Positions 46,255 to 54,330 of a stretch of DNA of 64,000 nucleotides are shown piece by piece. Numbering within the stretch: position 1 is the stretch's first letter; every line of letters begins with the position of its first letter. Where the stretch lies: the NCBI GenBank assembly GCA_027486755.1, contig JAIXOM010000023.1, positions 62,001 through 126,000 of the forward strand, given 5' to 3'. A model generated the notes under the pieces. That model saw only the letters and a program-made list of their open reading frames with translations, was not told the DNA's origin and made no database searches. Made by a program: the position numbers and the translations under genes. Source of the DNA: Comamonadaceae bacterium (lineage in GTDB: Bacteria; Pseudomonadota; Gammaproteobacteria; Burkholderiales; Burkholderiaceae_C).

Positions 46255-48138
46255 TTAGGGGGATGCGGCCTGGCCCCTTGCGCCCGGTCGGGGTGTGGCG
46301 ATGTGCTCTGCGCTGCCGTCATGCAGCGCCTCGACCAGCGCCGCCCGGTGCTTGAGCACCGCGCGCTGGTTGATGGAGCCCTTGTCGGTGACTTCGCCCA
46401 GATCCAGCGAGGGCGGCTCGGTGATGATCAGGGCGCGCGCCAGCCGATTCGCGCTGCCGGTGGACTGCTGCGCCAGGCCATCGAGCAATTGCTGCAACCA
46501 AGCTTTCACCGCAGGGTGGGCGACCATCTCGGCCCAGGGCCTTGTAGCAGGCAGGGCCGCCAGCTTGCGCAGGTCGGGTGTGGGCATCAGCAGGGCGCCC
46601 ACTTCGTGCAGGTTCAGGCCGGTGATGACCGCGTCCTGCACATAGGGCGCGCCGGCGGCGATGATGCGCGCGCGCAGCGGCCCGACGCTGACAAAAGTGC
46701 CGGTGGCCAGCTTGAAGTCTTCGGCAATGCGCCCGTCAAACTTCAGGCCCAGGTGGATGTTGCTCGGGTCTATCCAGGCCACCGCATCGCCGGTGCAGAA
46801 AAAACCTTCTTCATCAAAGGCCTCAGCCGTTGCCTCGGGGTTGCGCCAATAACCCGGCGTGATGTTGGGGCCGCGGTAACGTATCTCGACCTTGTCGCCC
46901 ATGGGCGCGAGTTTGAGCTCCAGCCCCGGCGTGGGCAGGCCGACATGGCCAGCCAGCGAGTGGGGGTTGGTGACGAACAGCGCAAAGGGCGAGGACTCGG
47001 TCATGCCCAGGCCGGCGGTCATGACCACCCGCTCGCCATACTCGCGCTCGGCATGGGCGTAGAGCGCGTCTTGGATGGGCTGCGACAGCGCCGCGCCGGC
47101 GTAGAGCTGCTGGCGCAGCCGCGAGAAGAAATTGCGCCGCAGCTGCGCGTCCGTGTCCATGGCGCGGGCAATGGCCTCGTAGCCCACAGGCACATTGAAG
47201 TACCAGGTGGGGGCCACCTCGCGCAGATTGCGCAGGGTCTGCCCGATCAGGTCGGCCGTTGGCTTGCCCTCGTCAATATAGAGCGAGCCGCCGTGGTAGA
47301 GCGCCATGAAAAAATCACTGTTGCCGCCCGCGGTATGGTTCCACGGCAGCCAGTCGACCAGCACCATGGGCTCGTCGCACAGCGAAGGACTGGACTGCAC
47401 CATCTGCTGCTGGTTAGAGCAGATCATGCGCTGGGTGTTGATCACCGCCTTGGGCAATTTGGTCGAGCCGCTGGTAAACAGGAACTTGACCACCGTCTCC
47501 GGCCCGGTGGCGCGCATGGCGGCATCGACCGCCGCGGTCGCTGGCGTAGCGAGCAGCTCAGACCAGGGCGTGATGCGGCGGCTGCCGGCGCTGCTGCCGT
47601 CGAGCTCGGCCAGTACCAGCTCGACTTCGGGTGGTAGCACTGCGTCGATGGACGGGCCGTATTGCGAGGCCTTCGGCGCAAACACCAGGCCCGGCGTGAG
47701 GGTCTGCATCACATGGCGCAGCTTGTCGTAGTCCTTGCTCACCAGGCTGTAGGCGGGCGAGACCGCACAAAAAGCCACGCCCGCATACATGGCGCCCAGC
47801 GCGAGCAGGGCATGGTCCAGGCTGTTGGGGCCGAGGATGACCAAGGGCCTCTCGATCGACAAGCCGCGATCGAGCAGCGCCTGTCCGATGCGGCGCGCGC
47901 CGTCCAGGGCCTGCGCAAAACTCAGGTGCCGCCACTGCCCGCCCAAGGCGGGGTCGCGCTGGGCGAACAGCGTTGCATCGGGCCTTTGCTGGGCCCAGTG
48001 CACCAGGCGGTCGCTCATGCGCTCCAGGTAGGGCTCAAGCGCCTGCTCGCAGCGCAGGTAGTGGTTGCCGCCCGCCTCGTGCAGCACTGCACGGGTGACG
48101 CCGAAGGTGAAGTCGCGATAGACCGGGCTTGTCGTCAT
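46255..48138 (-). CDS. feruloyl-CoA synthetase-like AMP-forming ligase
   Basis: A 627-residue adenylate-forming enzyme. The P-loop motif FTSGSTKLPKAVINTQRM near residue 235 is of the feruloyl-CoA synthetase (Fcs) type, the usual GKPK being TKLPK. MTAGLGMTESSP is the A5 region. Length is close to Fcs of Burkholderiales. It activates hydroxycinnamates or a similar aromatic acid to CoA. The C-terminal Lys-bearing motif has form GEVTDKGSINQ. Flanked by a crotonase and marR in one operon. Confidence 0.85.
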   Translation of the reverse strand: MTTSPVYRDFTFGVTRAVLHEAGGNHYLRCEQALEPYLERMSDRLVHWAQQRPDATLFAQRDPALGGQWRHLSFAQALDGARRIGQALLDRGLSIERPLVILGPNSLDHALLALGAMYAGVAFCAVSPAYSLVSKDYDKLRHVMQTLTPGLVFAPKASQYGPSIDAVLPPEVELVLAELDGSSAGSRRITPWSELLATPATAAVDAAMRATGPETVVKFLFTSGSTKLPKAVINTQRMICSNQQQMVQSSPSLCDEPMVLVDWLPWNHTAGGNSDFFMALYHGGSLYIDEGKPTADLIGQTLRNLREVAPTWYFNVPVGYEAIARAMDTDAQLRRNFFSRLRQQLYAGAALSQPIQDALYAHAEREYGERVVMTAGLGMTESSPFALFVTNPHSLAGHVGLPTPGLELKLAPMGDKVEIRYRGPNITPGYWRNPEATAEAFDEEGFFCTGDAVAWIDPSNIHLGLKFDGRIAEDFKLATGTFVSVGPLRARIIAAGAPYVQDAVITGLNLHEVGALLMPTPDLRKLAALPATRPWAEMVAHPAVKAWLQQLLDGLAQQSTGSANRLARALIITEPPSLDLGEVTDKGSINQRAVLKHRAALVEALHDGSAEHIATPRPGARGQAASP

Positions 48139-48149
48139 GGGCGGGCTGA

Positions 48150-48953
48150 TCAGGCGCGAACCTTGGGGCCGGTGCCGTCGAGGAAGGCTTTGACCCTGGC
48201 CTTGGCCTCGGGGGCCGATTGCGCAATGGCCGCCAGCATGGATTCGGTGAGAAAGCCGTGGTCGGCCGGCTGCTCTGCGATGCGCGGCAGGCCTTGGATC
48301 AGGGCATAGTTGGTCATCGGTGCGTTGGTGGCCACCCGCTCGGCCAGCTCAATGGCCTTGGTCAGGGCTTCGCCGGCCGGCACATGGTATTGCGCCAGAC
48401 CCAGCGCTGTCCCTTCGGCCGCCTTGTAGACGCGGCCGGTCAGCATCATGTCGAGCACCCGGTGCGCGCCTATCAACTTGGAGATGCGCACCGAACCGCC
48501 GCCGCCGACGAAGATGCCGCGCGAGCCTTCGGGCAGCGCAAAAAACGCGCTGTCGTCGGCCACCCGGATATGACAGGCGGTCGCCAGCTCCAGCCCGCCG
48601 CCAACTACCGCGCCGTGCAGCGCCGCGATCACCGGCCTGCGGCCTTGCTCGAGCTCGCGCAAGATGTAGTACCAAGAGCGCGAGTGGTGCAAGCCCTCGA
48701 CCGCGTCGCGCTCCTTGAGCTCGCCCAGGTCCAGCCCGGCGCAAAAATGCTCGCCTTCACCGGCCAGCACCACCGCGCGTGTGCTTTCGGGCAGCTCGGC
48801 GATGTGATGACCCAGCGCGGCCATAAGACCATCGCTGATGGCATTGCGCTTTTGCGGGCGGCTCAGCCGAATGATGGAAATCGAGCTGCGGTGCTCGACC
48901 TGAATTTGGTCCAGGCTGGGCGCTATGCCCGCAGACCCTTGTATATTGCTCAT
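48150..48953 (-). CDS. enoyl-CoA hydratase (crotonase family)
   Basis: A 267-residue crotonase with both catalytic Glu positions filled: GAVVGGGLELATAC and FALPEGSRGIFVGGGGS. HFCAGLDLGEL is the first oxyanion-hole segment. It is the first gene of the operon crotonase - CoA synthetase - marR (11-base gap to the synthetase). It could hydrate a hydroxycinnamoyl-CoA, or hydrate and cleave it as in feruloyl-CoA hydratase/lyase. The lyase-specific Tyr cannot be verified by eye, so no ech symbol is given. Confidence 0.86.
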   Translation of the reverse strand: MSNIQGSAGIAPSLDQIQVEHRSSISIIRLSRPQKRNAISDGLMAALGHHIAELPESTRAVVLAGEGEHFCAGLDLGELKERDAVEGLHHSRSWYYILRELEQGRRPVIAALHGAVVGGGLELATACHIRVADDSAFFALPEGSRGIFVGGGGSVRISKLIGAHRVLDMMLTGRVYKAAEGTALGLAQYHVPAGEALTKAIELAERVATNAPMTNYALIQGLPRIAEQPADHGFLTESMLAAIAQSAPEAKARVKAFLDGTGPKVRA

Positions 48954-48969
48954 GGAGATCCTGCTAGAA

Positions 48970-48986
48970 AGCTATAATTCATAGCT
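48970..48986. promoter_or_regulatory. palindromic operator with embedded -10 (MarR target candidate)
   Basis: AGCTATAATTCATAGCT is a perfect 6-base inverted repeat with a 5-base centre and carries TATAAT. It sits in the 83-base divergent gap between the crotonase-synthetase-marR operon (starts 48953) and the amidohydrolase (starts 49037). Weaker CTAG/CTAA extension exists on both sides. One operator could control both directions. Confidence 0.6.
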
Positions 48987-49036
48987 AGTTTAGAAAGGCT
49001 GCCCTGTCTTCGAATCAGGGTAAACCCCAGCGAGGT

Positions 49037-49906
49037 ATGCACATGGACCATCGAAACCTGATCGCCATCGACATTCACACCCACGCCGAAGTCAGTTGCT
49101 GGAACCCCTTCGACAACTACGGCGAGGAATACGACCGCGCCGCTGACAAATACTTCAAGAATTCACGGCGCCCGACCATTGCCGAGACGGTGGCCTACTA
49201 CCGCGAACGCAAGATCGGCCTGGTGATGTTCACCGTCGACAGCGAGTCCAAGCTCGGGCGCCGGCGCATCCCCAATGAGGAGATTGCTCAGGCCGCGCGT
49301 GAGAACAGCGACATGATGATCGCCTTTGGCAGCATAGACCCGCACAAGGGCAAGATGGGTGCGCGCGAGGCCGAGCGGCTGATCAAGGAAGAGGGCGTGC
49401 GCGGCTTCAAATTCCATCCGACGGTGCAGGGCTACCACCCCTACGACAAGATGGCCTGGCCGATTTATGAGGTGATCGCTGCGCACAAGCTGCCGGCGAT
49501 TTTTCATACCGGACACAGCGGCATCGGTTCGGGCATGCGCTGCGGCGGCGGGCTGCGGCTGGAGTATTCCAACCCCATGCACCTGGACGACGTGGCCATT
49601 GACTTCCCCGACATGCAGATCGTCATGGCCCACCCGAGCTTTCCCTGGCAGGACGAGGCCCTGTCGGTGGCCACCCACAAGCCCAACGTCTGGATCGACC
49701 TCTCAGGCTGGAGCCCCAAGTACTTTCCCAAGCAGTTGGTGCAATACGCCAACACCCTGCTCAAAGACCGCGTGCTCTTTGGCAGCGACTACCCACTGAT
49801 CACCCCCGAGCGCTGGATGAAAGACTTTGAAGAGGCCGGCTTCAAGCCCGAAGTGATGCCCGGCATCCTCAAGGACAACGCGGTACGCCTGCTCGGGCTG
49901 AGCTGA
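49037..49906 (+). CDS. metal-dependent amidohydrolase_2 (ACMSD-like)
   Basis: A 289-residue TIM-barrel hydrolase or decarboxylase. Unlike the two paralogues at 16119 and 59123 it keeps the metal motif: DIHTHAE near residue 12. FHTGHSG, MAHPSFPW and GSDYPL supply the further His and the catalytic Asp. This is the full ACMSD/gamma-resorcylate-decarboxylase set. It is divergent from the Fcs-like operon across the palindrome at 48970 and so probably co-regulated. Substrate unknown; an aromatic ring-derived acid is likely by context. Confidence 0.85.
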   Translation: MHMDHRNLIAIDIHTHAEVSCWNPFDNYGEEYDRAADKYFKNSRRPTIAETVAYYRERKIGLVMFTVDSESKLGRRRIPNEEIAQAARENSDMMIAFGSIDPHKGKMGAREAERLIKEEGVRGFKFHPTVQGYHPYDKMAWPIYEVIAAHKLPAIFHTGHSGIGSGMRCGGGLRLEYSNPMHLDDVAIDFPDMQIVMAHPSFPWQDEALSVATHKPNVWIDLSGWSPKYFPKQLVQYANTLLKDRVLFGSDYPLITPERWMKDFEEAGFKPEVMPGILKDNAVRLLGLS

Positions 49907-49912
49907 GCCCGA

Positions 49913-50149
49913 GCCCCTCTTGCTCCCTCTCCCTTTGGGAGAGGGCTGGGGTGAGGGCGTGGGCTTTCATGAAACGACTGATCCAATTCGGATCAGCGCT
50001 GCCCTCACCCTAACCCTCTCCCAGAGGGAGAGGGAATAAAACTTGGCCCGCCTTCGGCCCTTTGAAAGCCCGATTGAGCATGAGCGCCGCCCCGTACTGG
50101 CAAGGCCCTCTTGCTCCCTCTCCCTTTGGGAGAGGGCTGGGGTGAGGGC
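49913..50149. repeat. three CTCTCCC-type REP repeats
   Basis: Near-identical 45-base units at 49913-49958 and 50105-50149 (CCCTCTTGCTCCCTCTCCC, then GGGAGAGGGCTGGGGTGAGG), with an inverted partner at 50001-50035 (GCCCTCACCCTAACCCTCTC). This sequence type is a widespread intergenic repeat in Gram-negative genomes. Each unit is a hairpin around the CCC-TTT-GGG centre. The repeats fill the 296-base gap between convergent genes. Confidence 0.8.
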
Positions 50150-50202
50150 ATGGTCATAGCGCCAGGGCGGCGCTCGCACAAGCCTCAGCAGCCCCCCCAG
50201 GC

Positions 50203-51384
50203 TCAGGCCGCCTCTTCGAAGGGCAGGCCTACAAAATTTTCAGCGTAGGTCAGAGCGCCGGTGGGGTCGGTGGTCATGTACCTGAGCCGCTCTCTTTGAG
50301 CGCGCCAGTTGAATTCGCTGGTGTCCGGAAAGCGGTGCAGCAGGGTGCACATATCGGCTGAGAATCGCTGGACCTGCCAGACGCGCTTGAGCGCAGTTTC
50401 CGAGTAGCGATCGAGCGGGCCGCGGTCGCCGCGCTGGTAAAAGGCGCTAAATGCTGGCGCCAGGATGCTGATGTCGGCCAGCGCCGAATTGAGGCCTTTG
50501 GCGCCTGTGGGCGGCACGATATGGGCCGCGTCCCCGGCCATGAAGAGCTGCCCGTACTGCATGGGCTCGATGACGAAGTTCTTCATCGCGGTCACGCTCT
50601 TTTGGGTGATGCGCCCTTCGATCAAAGCCGGGCGGTCCGGCACGTCCATGCGGGTGTGTAACTCGCTCCAGACCCGGTCGTCTGACCAGTTATCGGGCTT
50701 GTCGTCAACCGGGCATTGCAGGTAGAGCCGGCTGATCTCGGGGGCTCGGAAGCTGCTCATCGCAAAGCCGCGCTCGTGGCAGCTATAGGCGACTTCCAGC
50801 GAGGGCGGTGCCACTTCGGCCAGTATGCCCAGCCAGGCAAAGGGGTAGTTCTCTTCGTAGACCTTGAGCACGCCTTCCGGGATGGCCTGTTTGCAAGGGC
50901 CGTGGTAGCCGTCGCAGCCGGCAATGAAGTCGCAGCTGAGCTCGTGCTCCTGGCCATCTTTGAGGAAGTACACCCGGGGCTGCTTGGTATCGACACCGGT
51001 GATGCGGGTCACCGGGGTGTCGAACAGGATCTCTTGCCCGGCCTGGGCATGGGCCTGCAGCAGATCGCTCACGATCTCATACTGGGGATAGATGGTGAAG
51101 CAGCGCTGGGTCATGCCCGCAAAATCAACCCGGTGACCCTGTCCGTCAAAACGGAAGTCGGTCTGATCGACGATCAGCCCGATGTCTTTGAGGCGTTGAC
51201 CCAGCCCCACCCGCTCCAGCAGCGAGACCGCGCCATGCTCCAGGCCGCCGGCCCGCATGCGGGTGCCCACATGGTCGCGGTTGCCCCGCTCCAAGACCAC
51301 CGAGGAGATTCCGGCCAGCCGCAGCATGTGCGAGAGCAGGAGCCCAGCCGGTCCGGCGCCAACAATGGCCACTTGTGTGTGCAT
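50203..51384 (-). CDS. p-hydroxybenzoate hydroxylase homologue with altered proton relay
   Basis: A 393-residue group A flavin monooxygenase closely similar to PobA. The FAD motif VGAGPAGLLLSHML, Arg44, IAGCDGYHG and AGDAAHIVPPTGAKGLN are all present. Comparison with the Pseudomonas enzyme places Tyr201, Ser212, Arg214 and Tyr222 (substrate carboxylate and ring contacts) as conserved. His72 is Val72, and Tyr385 is Phe (Phe384 in ENFVGLPFEE); both are proton-relay residues. The substrate is therefore probably an aromatic acid with a carboxylate, possibly not 4-hydroxybenzoate. It starts 5 bases after the Bug gene stop upstream. Confidence 0.9.
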   Translation of the reverse strand: MHTQVAIVGAGPAGLLLSHMLRLAGISSVVLERGNRDHVGTRMRAGGLEHGAVSLLERVGLGQRLKDIGLIVDQTDFRFDGQGHRVDFAGMTQRCFTIYPQYEIVSDLLQAHAQAGQEILFDTPVTRITGVDTKQPRVYFLKDGQEHELSCDFIAGCDGYHGPCKQAIPEGVLKVYEENYPFAWLGILAEVAPPSLEVAYSCHERGFAMSSFRAPEISRLYLQCPVDDKPDNWSDDRVWSELHTRMDVPDRPALIEGRITQKSVTAMKNFVIEPMQYGQLFMAGDAAHIVPPTGAKGLNSALADISILAPAFSAFYQRGDRGPLDRYSETALKRVWQVQRFSADMCTLLHRFPDTSEFNWRAQRERLRYMTTDPTGALTYAENFVGLPFEEAA

Positions 51385-51389
51385 GATGT

Positions 51390-52364
51390 TCAGTCCAGTT
51401 TGGCGCCGGATTCTTTGACCACTTTGCTCCAGCGCGCCAGTTCGATTTGGATGTAGGCCCGAAATTGGTCCGGGGTGTCGCCGATCGGCACCGAACCGAT
51501 TTCTTGCATGCGGGCTTGGAAGGCAGGCTCGCGGACAATTTTTTGAGTCGCCGCAGCCAGGCGGTTGATGATCTCAGGCGGGGTTTTGGCCGGCGCCACC
51601 AGGCCGTTCCAGGGGCCCGATTCATAGCCGGTCAGCCCCAGCTCCGCGAGAGTGGGAACGTCGGGCAAAGGGGCCTGCCGGGTGGCGCTGGTCACCGCCA
51701 GGCCGCGCAGTCGGCCGGAGCGGATGTGCGGCAGCGCGTCGAACATATTGTTGAAGGAAATCGGGATCTCGCCGCTGATCGAGGCCACCGCCAGCGGCGC
51801 CCCGCCCTTGAAGGGCACATGGATCATGTTGACCCCGGCCATGGACTTGAACAACTCGCCCGACATATGGGTGGTGCTGGCCATCCCGCCCGAGCCGAAG
51901 GCGTACTTGCCGGGCTCCTTCTTGAGCAAGGCAATCAACTCGGGCACCGTCTTGGCCGGGAAGGAGGAATGGACCAGCAGCACTTGGGCATTGCTGGCCA
52001 CATTGCTGATCGGCGCCAGGTCACGCAGCGCGTCGTAGGGAATCTTGGGCATCAGTGCCGGCATCACCGTGTGCGGCCCGGTGGAAGACATCAGCAGGGT
52101 GTAGCCGTCGGGCGCAGCCTTGGCCACAAAGTCGGTGGCGATCACGCCGCCGGCGCCGGCCTTGTTCTCTACCACCACGCTTTGGCCCAGGAGTTCTTGC
52201 AAGCGGGTGGCCGTCATGCGTGCCACCGCGTCGGTATTGCCCCCGGCGGGGAAGGGCACCACGATCTTGATCGGCCGGTTGGGCCAGTCCTGTGCCAATG
52301 CTGCTCCGCCCAGGGCCGATGTGATGGTCCAGACCAGTAGAGCCGTCCATTTTGAAAAAGTCAT
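51390..52364 (-). CDS. Bug/TctC-family periplasmic solute receptor (6)
   Basis: A 324-residue receptor with signal peptide ending GGAALAQ near residue 25. The ligand loop is PIKIVVPFPAGGNTD and the second landmark is APDGYTLLM. ATG 52364 is chosen over a longer upstream frame because the signal peptide begins there. It is the first gene before the hydroxylase homologue, so its ligand may be an aromatic acid used by that enzyme. The 252 bases upstream show no gene. Confidence 0.93.
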   Translation of the reverse strand: MTFSKWTALLVWTITSALGGAALAQDWPNRPIKIVVPFPAGGNTDAVARMTATRLQELLGQSVVVENKAGAGGVIATDFVAKAAPDGYTLLMSSTGPHTVMPALMPKIPYDALRDLAPISNVASNAQVLLVHSSFPAKTVPELIALLKKEPGKYAFGSGGMASTTHMSGELFKSMAGVNMIHVPFKGGAPLAVASISGEIPISFNNMFDALPHIRSGRLRGLAVTSATRQAPLPDVPTLAELGLTGYESGPWNGLVAPAKTPPEIINRLAAATQKIVREPAFQARMQEIGSVPIGDTPDQFRAYIQIELARWSKVVKESGAKLD

Positions 52365-52616
52365 GAGGCAGTCCTTCCTTGCTTTGCGTTGAGCGCGTCC
52401 GCTTTGTTGAGCTTGTTTGATTATTGGGTAAATCCTGGCGTCCCAAGACCCATCGTGGCGAGGGTTTTCCTGGGTCCTTGACTCCCCACTTTCCCGGTGT
52501 TCCAGCGTGCGCTTGCGCATGGCGGCGTCGGGGATGTCCCGCCCGTGACTTTTTGAGGCTCACTCCACGCTGGGCGCTAAGCCAGAAAGCCGCTGCACCC
52601 CGAATAATCGCTAGGC

Positions 52617-53540
52617 ATGAGCACCACCCCCATCCTTCACCACTTCGAAGCCTCGCCCTTTGCCGAGAAAATTCGCGCCGTCCTGGGCCTCAAACGCATG
52701 GCCTGGCGCTCGGTGCTGATTCCCATGGCCATGCCCAAGCCGGATGTGATTGCGCTGACGGGCGGCTACCGCAGAACGCCCATCGTGCAGATGGGTGCCG
52801 ACATTTATTGCGACACGGCTTTGATCGCCAAGCTGCTCGACGAGTTGCAGGCTGAGCCCAGCTTGCTGCCGGCCGCAGCGCCCATGGCCACCCTGGTGGC
52901 CGCTTGGGCCGACAGCACGCTGTTTTGGCAGGCGATCATGAACACCCAGTCGCCTTCAGCGCGCGCGCTCATCTTCCAGGGCCTGAGCCCCGAGGCGATG
53001 CAGCAGGTGCGCGATGACCGTGCGGCCTTTACCAGTGGCCTCAAGCGCCCGAGTGCAAGCGATGCCGCCGCGCAGCTGCAGTCGGCCCTGCGCAGCTTTG
53101 AGCAGGCGCTAACTCAGCACCCCTGGCTGATGGGCCCGGCGGCCTCGATCGCCGATTTCTCGGTCTACCACTGCCTGTGGTTCATCACCCGCGGCGGTAT
53201 GGCCGATGCCCTGCTCGGCCCCTGGCCGGCGGTACGCGCCTGGTATGCCCGCATCGTGGCGCTCGGCCATGGCATGCGCACCGAGATCAGCAGCACCGAG
53301 GCCATCGCCCTTGCTGCTTCGGCTGGCAGCCATGCGGCCGTGCAGGTGGCGCCGGGCCTGGGCTTTGCGGCCGGCGACACGGTCAAGGTGGCCGCCACTG
53401 ACTACGGCACCGAAGCCGTCAGCGGCACCCTGGTGGGGCTGAGCGTGGACAGCATCACCGTGGCCCGGCAGGATGCGCGCGCCGGCACAGTGCATGTTCA
53501 CTTTCCCCGGCTGGGCTTTGACCTGAGCAAGGCGGGTTGA
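52617..53540 (+). CDS. glutathione S-transferase family protein with C-terminal extension
   Basis: A 307-residue protein. Residues 1-80 are the thioredoxin-like GST domain (LHHFEASPFAEKIRAVLG; RRTPIVQMG with cis-Pro; DTALIAKLL with the glutathione Asp/Thr). Residues about 90-220 are the helical domain (MGPAASIADFSVYHCLW). The last about 75 residues add an extra module (PGLGFAAGDTVKVAATDYG), longer than the 210 residues usual for the family. Function unknown; it is unlinked to a pathway gene. Confidence 0.82.
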   Translation: MSTTPILHHFEASPFAEKIRAVLGLKRMAWRSVLIPMAMPKPDVIALTGGYRRTPIVQMGADIYCDTALIAKLLDELQAEPSLLPAAAPMATLVAAWADSTLFWQAIMNTQSPSARALIFQGLSPEAMQQVRDDRAAFTSGLKRPSASDAAAQLQSALRSFEQALTQHPWLMGPAASIADFSVYHCLWFITRGGMADALLGPWPAVRAWYARIVALGHGMRTEISSTEAIALAASAGSHAAVQVAPGLGFAAGDTVKVAATDYGTEAVSGTLVGLSVDSITVARQDARAGTVHVHFPRLGFDLSKAG

Positions 53541-53579
53541 GCGCGGCGAGTTGAGCGAACTGGCCCTAGCGATCTAGGC

Positions 53580-54329
53580 TTAAAACCGCTCGCCAGCCGG
53601 CAGATAGCGCCACTGGCCCACCGGCAGCGCGCCCATGGCAATGCGTCCGATGCGGATGCGCCGCAGCGCTTGCAGCTCTAGGCCCACTTGGGCGCACATC
53701 CATTCGATGGCGTCGGGCGCGATGCTTTTGACCGCAAAGCGCAGGCGGGTTTCGCTCTGCCAGCTGACCTTGGCCGGCGGCAGCGGCCTGCCAAAGCGCT
53801 GCAGGCCGTGACACAGGCGCGCCAGGCCGTCGGGCGCAATCTGGCCTCTGACCTCGGCGATCAGCTCCTGTTCGATGAAAGCCGCGTCTTCGGTGAGCTT
53901 GCGCAGCACCCGCGCATCCTGGCTGAACACACACAGCCCACTGGCCGGCCTGGGCAGCGCCAGCAGCATCTGCAGCCCGATCTGATGGGTTTTGTTCGGG
54001 CGTATGCCCGAGGGGTCGTCCTTCAAGCGCTGGGCGGGGTTTAGAAGCTCGGTCGTCGCAAGAATGCCCGCCGGCTTGTGTATCAGGTAAGTGGCGGAGA
54101 CGGGCGGTTGCAGCCGCGCCTTGGGGTCGATCGTCACCCGCTGGTTCTCGCTCACCCGCATCTGCGGCGCGTCGGCCAACTGCCCGTCGACCCGCACCCA
54201 CCCTTCGGTGATGTATTGCTCGGCCTCGCGGCGCGAGCAGGGCACGCGCGCGGCGACCAGCTTGGCCAGGCGCTGTCCTTCCTCGGGCGCCTGTGCCTGT
54301 GCCTTTGTCGGTGCAGTGCTTGGCTCCAT
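53580..54329 (-). CDS. RsuA/RluF-family pseudouridine synthase-like protein, catalytic motif altered
   Basis: A 249-residue protein. The N-terminal S4 RNA-binding domain (QRLAKLVAARVPCSRREAEQ) spans about 20-65 and the RsuA-type catalytic domain follows. The canonical active-site motif GRLDxxTxGL aligns with LALPRPASGLCVF, so the catalytic Asp position is Pro. Flanking structure (SQDARVLRKL, FIEQELIAEV) is kept. Either the Asp lies elsewhere in this subfamily or the protein binds RNA without catalysis. It starts 1 base after the stop of the helicase gene, indicating coupling. Confidence 0.75.
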   Translation of the reverse strand: MEPSTAPTKAQAQAPEEGQRLAKLVAARVPCSRREAEQYITEGWVRVDGQLADAPQMRVSENQRVTIDPKARLQPPVSATYLIHKPAGILATTELLNPAQRLKDDPSGIRPNKTHQIGLQMLLALPRPASGLCVFSQDARVLRKLTEDAAFIEQELIAEVRGQIAPDGLARLCHGLQRFGRPLPPAKVSWQSETRLRFAVKSIAPDAIEWMCAQVGLELQALRRIRIGRIAMGALPVGQWRYLPAGERF

Positions 54330-54330
54330 G

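Noticed and set aside
46108..47637. A 509-codon plus-strand frame over the CoA-synthetase gene
   Set aside because: It is antisense to a gene with clear adenylation motifs; composition is a mirror of the real gene.
49913..50149. CRISPR-like repeat spacing
   Set aside because: Only three units, alternating orientation, irregular spacing and no cas genes; REP-type repeats explain it.
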